A stretch of DNA of 32,968 bases, from assembly GCF_000003815.2 (NCBI RefSeq), contig NC_049979.1, forward strand, positions 32,588,762-32,621,729, in the 5' to 3' direction. A program made the translations under genes and the position numbers. Position 1 is the first letter of the stretch. Each line of letters begins with the position of its first letter. Positions 10,869 to 20,155 of this stretch are shown piece after piece. The notes under the pieces are model-generated. The model searched no databases, was not told the DNA's origin, and was given only the letters and a program-made list of their open reading frames with translations. This DNA comes from Branchiostoma floridae (lineage: Eukaryota > Chordata > Leptocardii > Amphioxiformes > Branchiostomatidae).

Positions 10869-10921
10869 TACTCTCCAAGCAGAGGTCGAATCGCGCAGAT
10901 ATAGTTACTGTAGTAGTCGAA

Positions 10922-10967
10922 AAAATACACTCGCGCTCTTCCTAGGAAGAGCGCGAGTGTATTTTTG
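10922..10967. repeat. Perfect 46-bp palindrome
   Basis: The half-site AAAAATACACTCGCGCTCTT continues to CCT at the centre and is followed directly by its exact reverse complement, with no spacer (centre 10944/10945). It begins at the inner edge of the left terminal inverted repeat of the 3.95-kb element. A second small inverted repeat CCGCGC-ATG-GCGCGG follows at 10973-10987. Such subterminal palindromes may be transposase binding or extrusion sites; that role is inference. Confidence 0.9.
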
Positions 10968-11500
10968 CCCTGCCGCGCATGGCGCGGCATGGCCTTGTGG
11001 CCACTATTTTCTTGGTTGGTTCAATGGTTCAATGGTTCAAGCAATGTTAACCCAGCCCTTCCAAAGGCCCTTCCAAAGGCCCTTCCCAGTTCTCTTTCTC
11101 GAGGACAAACTTACGGCTTAGGCGACCTACAGTACATCCCCGTCAATCTTTATACCTCCCTTTTACGCATTTGATAACAGTTGTGGTCGGTACTGAAAGC
11201 CTCTTAACATCTGGTTACATCGAATGAACGAAGCGTTCGTATGGTGATATTTCAGATCCATTGAAGTAAATGTATAATCAAGTGAATTATCTCGCATAAT
11301 AATTTGCATTACCTATTCATAAAGATGAAATAAATGCCTAATTAGACCAATGCATTGCATGTGAATATATAAGTAGGCAATGACGTCATCGAAACGTCTC
11401 AAGAACGTTTGACTAGGTATTTCAACGCTACCACGAAAACCCTCTGCCGTACGGCAATCCGTAAATTTACTACCATCTTCCCACACCCGCGGTACAAAAA

Positions 11501-11593
11501 CTATCCGGTTCTAGAGGCAAAATTCTGGGCCGCGTGCCCCTCAGAAACGGAGGATATGTGACTGAAGCGGCACAAATAGAACCTTTTTTGACG
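11501..11593 (-). CDS. Candidate terminal exon inside the 3.95-kb element
   Basis: On the minus strand a good acceptor (ATTCTTCATCCATAG) is followed by 30 open codons in phase 0 (RQKRFYLCRFSHISSVSEGH... ending ASRTG) and TAG at 11501-11503. It is phase-compatible with the exon at 12218-12313. No family is recognised. A competing plus-strand reading exists (ATG at 11596, donor CAAG|GTAAAA at 11614), so the strand is uncertain. Confidence 0.25.
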   Translation of the reverse strand, partial: RQKRFYLCRFSHISSVSEGHAAQNFASRTG

Positions 11594-12217
11594 CTATGGA
11601 TGAAGAATTTCAAGGTAAAATACTTGATACAATTTGTAGTGTTTGGGGGAGGGGGGCATGTTGAAGAAAATGTGCTTTTGAACAATTTTTTCTCAAGTCA
11701 ATCCCAGCAATATAATTTCTATGCAGTGTTTCTTTATCCATGTTTTAGTCATGAAACTTACATGTATGTAAAATGTTTTTTAGTAATTTTTTCTTATTAA
11801 TTATTCTTACTTTATTGCTTTCTTTAGCATATTTTACATATGGATCATTGATTGGCCTGTTGTGTACTAGTATTTCTTTTCACTTGTTGAACTTGAGGCA
11901 CCATGGTAACTTGAGGTACCTATGCCCAATTTTTAAGAAAATATCTATTGTATTTTCAATGTCATCGTTACTGTTGGTGTGAATCATCCCTTGCCTCGTT
12001 CCAAGACTAAAATACCATTTTGTATTTTTTTCACTTGTTGAACTTGAGGCACCGTGCCCCCTGATATGGGTCAGCCGGGTAACCTATGCCCAAATTTTTC
12101 CAAACACTAATGGCATTTTTGTTAACGTGAAAAATTTGTGCAACCAGATTGTGTATTCTTTGTCAGATTGTGCCAAGGGTTTTTCTGGTGTAGCAAAAAT
12201 CATAAATATGTACTTAC

Positions 12218-12313
12218 CTGCAATATTATACTCTTGTCTCTACTATCAGCCAGGTTCCTACCGACCGGGCGAGGTTGTCGCAGTTGGTACTGAGGTTCAG
12301 TCGCAGAAGATGG
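12218..12313 (-). CDS. Candidate internal exon inside the 3.95-kb element
   Basis: A minus-strand segment of 96 nt (32 codons) is open in phase 0, starting PSSATEPQYQLRQPRPVGRN and ending SIILQ. It lies between acceptor CACTGTTTCTGAG and a consensus donor TTGCAG|GTAAGTAC. A second consensus donor on the same strand (GGAAGGAG|GTAAGTG, at about 12328) lies just upstream. The composition (R, Q, P) suggests a disordered region. No homology recognised. Confidence 0.28.
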
Positions 12314-12625
12314 CTCAGAAACAGTGACACTTACCTCCTTCCATCTTGTTGCAGGTATTTATCTACTTAATCAATGATAATAAGTTAATCTATTCCTTAC
12401 CCCAACAAGCCTTTCTTTCTTTATTGAATTCTTCATTTCATTATTGGATCATTCTGAATCTTTCGTCACAAGAAAGAAAGAAGTCATAAGTCATAAGAAA
12501 TATGATGATGTAGATGAACATCAGACGTGGTACTGGAGTAGGTCGTCATCCCCTCAGATGGAAGAACATTATCACCATGATGGTAGACATGTTAATCATG
12601 AAACTCAAATAATTTTGTTTTTCAG

Positions 12626-12698
12626 GTGGAGTGTAGATTGCACCAAGTACCAGATGTAGCTGATATAAGACTGGAGAGCGGAGCGGAGATATTGAATG
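12626..12698 (+). CDS. Candidate exon, plus-strand alternative
   Basis: The strong acceptor AATTTTGTTTTTCAG is followed by 24 open codons (VECRLHQVPDVADIRLESGA...) and a usable donor AATG|GTAGAG. It starts in phase 0 and ends in phase 1. It lies in the 3.95-kb element, just before the nested MITE. The opposite strand is also open here, so only one of the readings, or neither, is real. No family recognised. Confidence 0.22.
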
Positions 12699-12752
12699 GT
12701 AGAGGTCAAACATAATGTTGACAAGTTGTGCAGCCAGTGCTATTAGCATTAA

Positions 12753-13664
12753 CCCTATCTAGACCAGGGGGGGGGGCTAAAAGTGCCCGCGTCGACTTTG
12801 ACGTCACATAACTAGTGAACGACGTGTGCTAGGACTACGAAACTTGGTGACTTTTCCTAAAATATTGTTGGCAACAATTCTGCGAAAAAAGTTTTAGTTT
12901 GTGATTTTTCGTGTTGCCATGGCAACGGGTTTCTGACAGGCATATTTTCCCAAATTTACTAATTTCAGTTTGAATTATGGGATATCATGGTTTAATTGCA
13001 AGATCAAACTTGTTTATTAATATCATCAACATCCTGTGTAATTTTAAGTAATATTTTCATTTAAATATTCATAATTTATGCTAATTTGATGACGTCATGG
13101 GTCAAAATCCAAGATGGCGGACATTGCCATTTTCAACAATAAATACATGTAATTTTTACTCAAATACCGTCAAAATCTTTTATTTTCTTACAAAACACAA
13201 TCATTTGATCATTTTCAGTCCATCTCTATGGGGTTTTGGGGTTATATGTGGAAAAAGTCGTATTTTAGAAAATTCACGGTTGTCGATCCAAGATGGCGGA
13301 CAAATGACGTCATTTTCTGACGTCACATAGACGTCAGTGTCGACGCCATTGGAAACATAAGACTTGGCAGACTTAGACACCAATAAGATAAGCTTTATTG
13401 TCATCATTTTGCTCAATACATTTAAGTATAGCGGAAATTTAATATTTTGACGATTTTAGCCCAAAATATGACATTATGACGTCATAATTACGTCATATTA
13501 CGTCATAACGATACCAAAATTACAGAAAATATAAAACTCTACTAGAACATCATCCCCTTCAAATTTGATGATCGTAACTCAAGCCGTTTTGAAAATACGA
13601 CGGGGGGGTCAAAAGAGCCCCCCCTTGGTCCCAGGGATCCCAAAAAAGCCTGGTCTAGATAGGG
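12753..13664 (+). mobile_element. piggyBac-like MITE (type B, complete)
   Basis: The ends CCCTATCTAGACC and GGTCTAGATAGGG are exact inverted copies flanked by perfect TTAA (12749-12752, 13665-13668). It is 912 bp with no transposase frame, so it is a MITE. Contents in order: perfect RFX X-box GTTGCCATGGCAAC (12913-12926), ATGACGTCAT CRE (13089-13098), YY1-like AAGATGGCGG (13111-13120 and 13290-13299), more TGACGTCA sites (13304-13325), and a cluster of TGACGTCAT/TTACGTCAT near 13476-13508. The internal order matches the type A elements, so A and B share ancestry. Confidence 0.9.
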
Positions 13665-13668
13665 TTAA

Positions 13669-14459
13669 GTTTGTTAAAGAATACTGTTGCTACCAGTAAC
13701 CACAGAAAATGATAAGTAAGCCTGTTGTTTTTGTAAAAAGTAGTTTACATTGCATTATACTATTTATAGTATTGATTAAATAAGGAGAAGTTCATGTACC
13801 TGCAAGTACATCAAAGAAATCTGTGTCGATTGTATGTATCCTGAAGACTGAGCCTTTGACCTTGAAAAATGTTGAACTTGTCCTAATAAATTTAGTGTTT
13901 ACACAATGTCTACCTATTGATATTTTATCTCTTATTAGTACAAACATCTGTCTTCTATATTTTATTACAAATGTATCTAAGTGTAAAGTTGTACTGTTGA
14001 TACAGTGTAACATCATGGCTCAACATGAAAATAATGCGACATATTCACACACTTACCTTTCACCTTGACCAAGTTGACCTTGTTATAAGGCAATTAATAT
14101 TGCTGATATTCTATAGATGTGACATTGTTGGTAATATAAGATACCATAATGTTGTGTACATTGCAAAAGTATATGAAGTATGATATTTAATCTTCTACAA
14201 TGCGACTCAACTGGTGCAAAAAACACCATTGACTGTAACCCAAAATGTGAACTTTTAAACCCAAATTTACTTATTTCTTAAAGAATAAGGTAAGATAATG
14301 ACAATTATTGTGTGAAAGGACACCAGTGGGTGCTGCATACTTCGACCCTGTGTAAAAGCATAATAAAATGCCATGAATGTTCAGAACTCTGTGGAGTGAT
14401 TCTATGTAGTACATATTACGGGGAAATAAGATAAAACAAGCTTTGCAGCCTTTACTTAC
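13669..14459. other. Interior of the 3.95-kb element outside candidate exons
   Basis: AT-rich sequence without recognised repeats. It contains one short candidate exon (13800-13860) and a consensus minus-strand donor GTGAAAG|GTAAGTG at about 14056, whose exon I could not define. Confidence 0.4.
13800..13860 (-). CDS. Candidate internal exon inside the 3.95-kb element
   Basis: A minus-strand segment of 61 nt follows acceptor CAACATTTTTCAAG. It encodes VKGSVFRIHTIDTDFFDVLA in phase 0 and ends CTTGCAG|GTACAT in phase 1. The start phase fits the candidate first exon at 14460-14501. No recognised family. Confidence 0.27.
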
Positions 14460-14501
14460 CTTTTCATCACCCCTCAAAAAAGGTATTTTTTTAATTTTCA
14501 T
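14460..14501 (-). CDS. Candidate first coding exon inside the 3.95-kb element
   Basis: On the minus strand ATG is followed by 13 codons (MKIKKIPFLRGDEK) and a consensus donor GAAAAG|GTAAGTAAAG in phase 0. It lies about 270 bp inside the right terminal repeat, where a transposon's own gene would start. The 14-residue peptide is too short for homology. Together with 13800-13860, 12218-12313 and 11501-11593 it could form one split minus-strand gene, but the joins from 13800 to 12313 are not resolved. Confidence 0.28.
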
Positions 14502-14817
14502 CGTTTATCGCGCAGCCGGCCATATCTGAGGGTAGGTTTTGGCAACTTTGTGGAGCCATATCTCAGCAACCCTTCAAGCTATTCGCTTCATCTAGAAAGC
14601 ATTTTACTCCTCTTGGTTAGCTCTTTCAGAAACAGTAAAAAAAGTCATTGTATTGTGTTTTTGCCAAGGCACAGCATTTTGCCTTGCCGGGCCTGAAGTG
14701 CTGACCTACTTTTTCCTGACGATATCCCTAACACGCGACAAGGCACAACTTTTTTTAAAAGATTTCTTGTTTCGACTACTACTATATCTGCGCGATTCGA
14801 CCTCTGCTTGGAGAGTA

Positions 14818-15030
14818 AAAATTATCATCATTAATCACCAATCGGTTTTGAAAATTTCGCATTAATACACAAATCTGTTCCTTATAGCATATTCGGTGGC
14901 TGCTTATGTTCCATTCATCATAATTTACATGTGTTACAATTATTTGAGTGCAGTTCTTGAAAACAATGTCTTCACTGATTATGCATTGATTATCCTCATT
15001 TGCATTACATGTATGATATATCCCAAATGT
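14818..15030 (+). mobile_element. Octamer-family element, right piece of the split copy
   Basis: This resumes at the second AAAATTATC (14818-14826) and matches 26211-26430 of the complete element (CTGCTTATGTTCCA, ACATGTGTTACA, TTCTTGAAAACAATG, CCTCATTTGCAT). It is then interrupted by the palindrome array at 15034. Confidence 0.6.
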
Positions 15031-15033
15031 GCT

Positions 15034-15127
15034 CTATCCTAAAAGCGCTTTTAGGATAGAAGCACTTCTGGGATAGGCCTGCATCCTAAATGCGCTTCTA
15101 TTCTAAAAGCGCTCTAAACCAGAGCGC
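15034..15127. repeat. Nested palindrome array (AGCGCTT type)
   Basis: It begins with a perfect 26-bp palindrome (15034-15059; half-site CTATCCTAAAAGC followed by its complement). Related half-units then occur on both strands: GAAGCACTTCTGGGATAG, ATCCTAAATGCGCTTCTA, TTCTAAAAGCGCTCT, AGAGCGCATTCAGGATAT. The same units recur at 19280-19470, and in both places the flanks are the same octamer-family sequence (ACATGTATRATAT). It is a mobile or amplifying palindromic sequence of unknown class. Confidence 0.75.
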
Positions 15128-15149
15128 ATTCAGGATATCCCAGACTCGC

Positions 15150-15347
15150 TTCTTTGTCGCCGTCAATCATGTTGATTGACAGGACCACAAGCGGCGATTA
15201 TTTACGCCCAGTTTTCCAAATTTGGTTCCACCTCGCGATCGCGAGACGTCGCGAGAGTCTACTTGCGAGAGTTTAAAAAGTTCGACAAAACTTCTCTTGC
15301 GCTGAATGCTGGCTGATGTTGTGCGAATTCCACGTGCACCAACGCAA
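15150..15347 (+). promoter_or_regulatory. CpG-rich, promoter-like region
   Basis: A local rise in CpG with a 14-bp palindrome CTCGCGATCGCGAG (15232-15245), TCGCGAGAG (15250-15258) and CATGTTGATTGACAGG. It is followed by ATG codons at 15306 and 15316 and a donor-like CAA|GTAAGG at 15348. It lies immediately upstream of the split gene beginning at 15576. A first exon here is plausible, but the phase from these ATGs does not fit the next exon, so the 5' end is unresolved. Confidence 0.35.
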
Positions 15348-15575
15348 GTAAGGTCCTTTTTTGTGGTCTTGTTGTTTTAACTTTTGTACATTTCCTGTGA
15401 ACCATTTGTGTATGATGCTTATGACTGCCTCTCGCAGAAGTCAGAATGGAGCTTGGAAATTTGAGTGTTTCTCTTAGACGATCGATATTCATGTTTTGAA
15501 TAGGGGGAGGGGGGCGGAGGCAATCTTAAACACTACTCTACATCCAACTACAAGTTTTGTTTTTTTGTTTTCAAG

Positions 15576-17236
15576 TGCCGATCAGTAAAGCAGAGGCTGC
15601 TGCCCTGCAATACTACCTGGACAGGGATAAACAAAGGCCCGGTGGCACCGACTGGGGGCATGAGGTTTTCAGGACACTGTCAGCCCAGGAACATAACAAT
15701 GTTCCATTTGGCCTCAAGGATTCAAGTGTGGAGTCCAAACGCCAGACCCTGAACTTCCAGCGCAAGGCCAGGAGCTACTCCAATGTGAAGGGGAAGCTCC
15801 ACAAGAATGGTAAACTTGTTATGATTCAGGAGGACTTCAAAGACATCATGCGTGTTTATCATGATGCCGCCTCACACCCGGGCATCACATTAGTGAAGCG
15901 AAAGGTAACGCTTAATAGCTTAATTGCTCCTCTCTAATACCTGCAGTTCTCCTCCCAGCTTACAGAGTCAGACACAGATTCCAGTGACCTTGAAGTTGCT
16001 CCTGCTGCATTTTCCACTGATCTGTTGTAAGAAAACTGAGCTGACTATTTTACTTAACATTTATTTGGTCTTATTTGCTATATACAACTAACCTCACTCA
16101 GCTTGCTTATTTTGTTTCCTTTTACAACTATATGACAGAAGATAATTGCTATACATTTGTATATCTGTCATCCTACTGAATGCCATTTCCATACATTGCT
16201 TACTGTATTTGCAAGCAATGAGCGAATGAGTTACCAGATTTAAAATGTTTGTTTGTAATGCACTTGTACTTCATATTCTGAAGAAAAAGGGCACAGTTTT
16301 GAGTTTATTCATGTCTTTTTACCATTGTTACTGGTCACTCCACGTTCACCCATGTCTTACATGCATTCTTGGCTTTAGGTTTGGAGAATGTGAGGTGAAC
16401 AAGCTGAAAGGTTATTTCACTGCGGTGAAGCCATATCTTCAGAGCCTTGCAGGAGGACAGGTATGTTTTGAAAGAAAATAATTAAATATGCCTTCCAAGT
16501 CATACATTTTCTTTACTATTTTAAAAATATAAGGTGGGCAGACTGCATCAATATTACTAACCATTATGGCACAACCCAAATACAGAATCTTTTTTGCAAA
16601 ATGCATTGAGTACATTGCATCTTTCACTCATTTTTATTTTAGATCCCAGACAACGAGAGGCATAGCCTCTTCTTCGGGCGAGAGGAGAATGGATGGTCCA
16701 CCAGAAGTAATTAATGTTCTCATTATTATAGAGAATGCTGTATGCACTTTAACTTATCTGCAATCCTTGTAGTGTAATCAGACATATACATATAGGAAAA
16801 TTATAATACACACTAAGATACGTGTTTTCTGTATCTTTTCCTGAGCAGAAAACTCAGTTGGCTTGTGTGATGCATGGTCAATGTACATATCTCTCTCTAA
16901 TTTGTACATACAGCTCTAACTCATTGAAACCTTGTCCTTCACTATAGAAAAACTGTGGGATGTGCATCACTCAGGGGCCTTCACAGAGGACCAAGCAAAC
17001 CTCGTGGACAAGTGGGTGATTGAAGAGGTGGATATTCCTCTTCAGTACGAAATGGTAAGACGTTGTTGTAGCCGTCAGGAACAGACAACAGACCCTGATC
17101 CTGCATTTGAAGCCTAATAGACTCATTATATACAGATATATGCTGTGCTTGCATATGCTTTAACTTCATTTTGCAGTTTTTGCTAGGCAAGTTACAAGGA
17201 ACTGTTGAACACCACAAATTTGCTGAAAATTTATGA
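15576..17236 (+). CDS. Six-exon gene of unknown function (5' end incomplete)
   Basis: Exons: 15576-15904, 15947-16026, 16379-16460, 16643-16706, 16948-17054 and 17177-17236 (TGA). All introns are GT-AG, and phases join cleanly (0, 2, 0, 1, 0), which is strong evidence for a real gene. Exon 1 encodes about 110 residues, including VPISKAEAAALQYYLDRD, SYSNVKGKLHKNGKLVM and VYHDAASHPGITLVKRK. The last two resemble the start of integrase-type H2C2 zinc-binding regions, but the second zinc pair is not seen. Exon 2 is acidic and serine-rich; exon 5 encodes KKLWDVHHSGAFTEDQ and DKWVIEEVDIPLQYEM. Intron 1 is only 42 bp. The start codon is missing, so at least one upstream exon is required. Function unknown; a transposon-derived or domesticated origin is possible. 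Confidence 0.55.
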
Positions 17237-17571
17237 ATTTTTGATCATCATCACTATCCTTGGGGTTTTTATTACTATTTCACTTCTCCTTGAGTGCTAG
17301 TTGAGTACGTCATGATCACCCATCGGTAATAGCCCATCAACTTCTGCTCATGTGCATGTAAGATTGACTAAGGTTGAACAAAGATTTTTATTCATTGCAA
17401 AACTATTAGGCCGTACTCTGTATGTTACAATGTATGTAATCTTTGAATCATACAACTAAATCCCTCTTCTAATCCAAACAAGACATGCAACTTAGCTGCC
17501 TATTACATATTACAGTGCATGTGAGGATAATGTTGAAAGAGAGAAAACTTATTTTAACAACCTCCTTCTTT

Positions 17572-17706
17572 TGGCTACATCGGTTGGAGTATGGTGTGGT
17601 GGTAGTGCTTCCTGAAGCCTTGGCTCCAATCTACCAGCTGCACAAAGGCACAGCCAGCCTACAAGAGGCTAGGGATTGTGTCCGGAAAGCAGGAGTTCGT
17701 GATTAG
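17572..17706 (+). CDS. Possible alternative 3' exon of the 15.6-kb gene
   Basis: A plus-strand frame ends EYGVVVVLPEALAPIYQLHK, then GTASLQEARDCVRKAGVRD and a stop at 17704-17706. The protein-like composition and the frame's end at the start of a repeat suggest a real or decayed coding segment. After GGTTGGAG (17589) it would be in phase with the donor at 17054. The acceptor is weak (polypyrimidine tract CCTCCTTCTTTTGG). Confidence 0.35.
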   Translation, partial: WLHRLEYGVVVVLPEALAPIYQLHKGTASLQEARDCVRKAGVRD

Positions 17707-17728
17707 TTCGTGGGAGTAGACTAGAGTT

Positions 17729-18058
17729 GAACTTAGACCTGTTACTGGTCTGTAAGATAATACTATTTTCTGTCTAGTGCTGTTTTATCATCTTGGCTGT
17801 TTACAAAATGTCACCCACATATGTAAGATGTTGACTTCATTTTTAGTTCTTGATGGCAATCAAAAACGAACTTAGACCTGTTACTGGTCTGTAAGATAAT
17901 ACTATTTTCTGTCTAGTGCTGTTTAATCATCTTGGCTGTTTACAAAATGTCACCCACATATGTAAGATGTTGACTTCATTTTCAGTTCTTGATGGCAATC
18001 AAAAACGAACTTAGACCTGTTACTGGTCTGTAAGATAATACTATATTCTGTCTAGTGC
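17729..18058. repeat. Tandem repeat, 139-bp unit, about 2.4 copies
   Basis: Units start at 17729, 17868 and 18007 with GAACTTAGACCTGTTACTGG. The two full units are nearly identical, and the third is cut after about 50 bp. It sits directly downstream of the last exon, perhaps in a 3' UTR. The near-identity points to recent duplication. Confidence 0.9.
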
Positions 18059-18270
18059 TAACTTTTATTTCTCTTTCTTGGATAGATCTATTTATTATAT
18101 TAGGCAAAGAAAAGATGACAAATCTTATAATAAAAGTCTTTATTGCAACTTAATGCACAGAGGTAATTGCTCACTGCTGAATACGATATGTATACAGTGT
18201 ACACAGATAATGGGAAATTTATCAAACTTAATTCCATGCAGATTAAACACTATTTTGTCCTTTTGATTGC

Positions 18271-19054
18271 NNNNNNNNNNNNNNNNNNNNNNNNNNNNNN
18301 NNNNNNNNNNNNNNNNNNNNNNNNNNNNNNNNNNNNNNNNNNNNNNNNNNNNNNNNNNNNNNNNNNNNNNNNNNNNNNNNNNNNNNNNNNNNNNNNNNNN
18401 NNNNNNNNNNNNNNNNNNNNNNNNNNNNNNNNNNNNNNNNNNNNNNNNNNNNNNNNNNNNNNNNNNNNNNNNNNNNNNNNNNNNNNNNNNNNNNNNNNNN
18501 NNNNNNNNNNNNNNNNNNNNNNNNNNNNNNNNNNNNNNNNNNNNNNNNNNNNNNNNNNNNNNNNNNNNNNNNNNNNNNNNNNNNNNNNNNNNNNNNNNNN
18601 NNNNNNNNNNNNNNNNNNNNNNNNNNNNNNNNNNNNNNNNNNNNNNNNNNNNNNNNNNNNNNNNNNNNNNNNNNNNNNNNNNNNNNNNNNNNNNNNNNNN
18701 NNNNNNNNNNNNNNNNNNNNNNNNNNNNNNNNNNNNNNNNNNNNNNNNNNNNNNNNNNNNNNNNNNNNNNNNNNNNNNNNNNNNNNNNNNNNNNNNNNNN
18801 NNNNNNNNNNNNNNNNNNNNNNNNNNNNNNNNNNNNNNNNNNNNNNNNNNNNNNNNNNNNNNNNNNNNNNNNNNNNNNNNNNNNNNNNNNNNNNNNNNNN
18901 NNNNNNNNNNNNNNNNNNNNNNNNNNNNNNNNNNNNNNNNNNNNNNNNNNNNNNNNNNNNNNNNNNNNNNNNNNNNNNNNNNNNNNNNNNNNNNNNNNNN
19001 NNNNNNNNNNNNNNNNNNNNNNNNNNNNNNNNNNNNNNNNNNNNNNNNNNNNNN
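18271..19054. other. Assembly gap
   Basis: 784 unknown bases. Open frames that run through it are artefacts. The gap abuts a long inverted repeat, which may be why assembly failed here. Confidence 0.99.
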
Positions 19055-19069
19055 GGTTAGACCGGCCCC

Positions 19070-19745
19070 ATGCAAAATAGAAGTGCTTTTGCTTAATGAA
19101 TGCGAATAATCTATCATAGCGGTTTATTTATCTCTGGTCGAAAACATGATATGGTCTGGGCATGTTAGTGGTAGGGAGCGCACACTCTCACGACATGTTT
19201 TTGCCCCCTTATTTTTTTTTGGGGAGTCTCCGCCTCCTAAGACACTAAGCTCCTCCCACAAGTGCACGTTCTGGATAAACACGTCGGCTTATCCTGAATG
19301 CGCTCCGACAGAAGCGCATTCAGGATATCCAGAATGCGCTCCTCGCTTGCGACGTGTTCTGGATATCCTAGAAGCGCTTTTAGGATAGAAGCACATTTTG
19401 GATGGCGGTCTATCCTAAAAGCGCTTCTATCCTAAAAGCGCTTTTAGGATAGACGACATTCTAGGATGTAACATGTATATCATCATGGACATCTTTGCCT
19501 AACCTACCCGCATGACTAAAATATGAAATTCCTTTCTGCAGTTATACTTTTTGCAATGTCTTGACAAAAATACCCCAGCATGCCCCCCCCCCCCAAAAAA
19601 AAATAAGGGGGCTAAAACTTGTCATGATAGTGTCAGCTCCCTACCACTAAAATGCCAAGACCATATCATGTTTTCGACAAGAGATAAATAAACTGCTATG
19701 ATAGATTATTCGTATTCATTATGCAAAAGCACTTCTATTTTGCAT
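19070..19745. repeat. Long inverted repeat, ~154-bp arms, palindromic loop
   Basis: The left arm, 19070-19223 (ATGCAAAATAGAAGTGC... to ...CCCCCTTATTTTTTTTTGG), is the reverse complement of 19591-19745 with scattered mismatches. The ~367-bp loop holds the palindrome array at 19280-19470 and a piece of octamer-family sequence (19465-19560). The arms are octamer-family sequence in both orientations (compare 26585-26720). The structure can fold into a large cruciform. Confidence 0.85.
19280..19470. repeat. Nested palindrome array, second locus
   Basis: Units related to 15034-15127: TATCCTGAATGCGCTCCGAC / AGAAGCGCATTCAGGATATC, TCCTAGAAGCGCTTTTAGGA, and a perfect 26-bp palindrome at 19427-19452 identical to that at 15034-15059. 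Several units overlap, so alternative foldings compete. No coding meaning is seen in the frame crossing it. Confidence 0.8.
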
Positions 19746-20155
19746 TTTATGTATTTTATTTTTGTACAACATTGTCTAAAGTACCTACATAACAAAAATC
19801 ATTAAAATTCGTTGTTCCCTTATTGAGTTATCCACTTTTTTGACAAAAATGACCCCACTATCCCAAAACTAGTCGCTTGGGGTCCAAACTTATATCACTT
19901 ATTCCTGAGCACAAGAGCTATTTAATACTTGATATTCGTTACCATATCTAGTTCAGAGCACGATATAGCAAATCCGGAAGTTGCGCTGCCGAACTAAGGG
20001 AAGCCGGTAGGGGGGGGGGGGGGCAAAATCTTATCATTTACAGCCTTTATAACACCCAAATATGAAAACAATCCACCCAGCCGTTCCTGAATTATGTTGT
20101 ACACAGACAGACAAACGCTAGTGAACATATAACCTCCATGACATTTCTAAAGGTA
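19746..20155 (-). mobile_element. Octamer-family element, degenerate end
   Basis: Collinear with 26722-27185: TACAACATTGTCTAAAGTACC, GTTGTTCCCTTATTGAGTTATCC, GAGCACAAGAGCTATTTAATAC, CCGGAAGTTGCGCTGC. It ends in a decayed TAACCTCCATG...AAAGGTAA (about 20130-20155). A 14-bp G run lies at 20010-20023. No ORF. Confidence 0.6.

Larger units (their letters stand above)
10869..14817. mobile_element. 3.95-kb element with long TIRs and 9-bp target duplication
   Basis: The left end TACTCTCCAAGCAGAGGTCG (start at 10869) is repeated in inverse orientation ending at 14817. The first 37 bases are identical, and similarity extends to about 50 with a 5-base indel (GTAGTAGTCGA shared). AAAATTATC flanks both ends (10860-10868 and 14818-14826), and the outer sequence joins into a continuous octamer-family element, giving an empty site. 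A 9-bp duplication is usual for Mutator-like elements; an 8-bp reading would suit hAT- or Zisupton-like ones. I recognise no transposase. The inside holds a perfect 46-bp palindrome next to the left end, a nested TTAA MITE and candidate exons. Confidence 0.75.

Noticed and set aside
13823-14068. Plus-strand frame of 81 codons
   Set aside because: AT-rich hydrophobic frame opposite the better-supported minus-strand exon at 13800-13860.
18140-19117. Long open frames of 280-325 codons on both strands
   Set aside because: They run through the N gap; translated X residues carry no evidence.
19146-19388. Plus-strand frame of 80 codons with repeated PECAP
   Set aside because: It crosses the inverted repeat arm and the palindrome array; the repeat peptide reflects AATGCGCTCC units.
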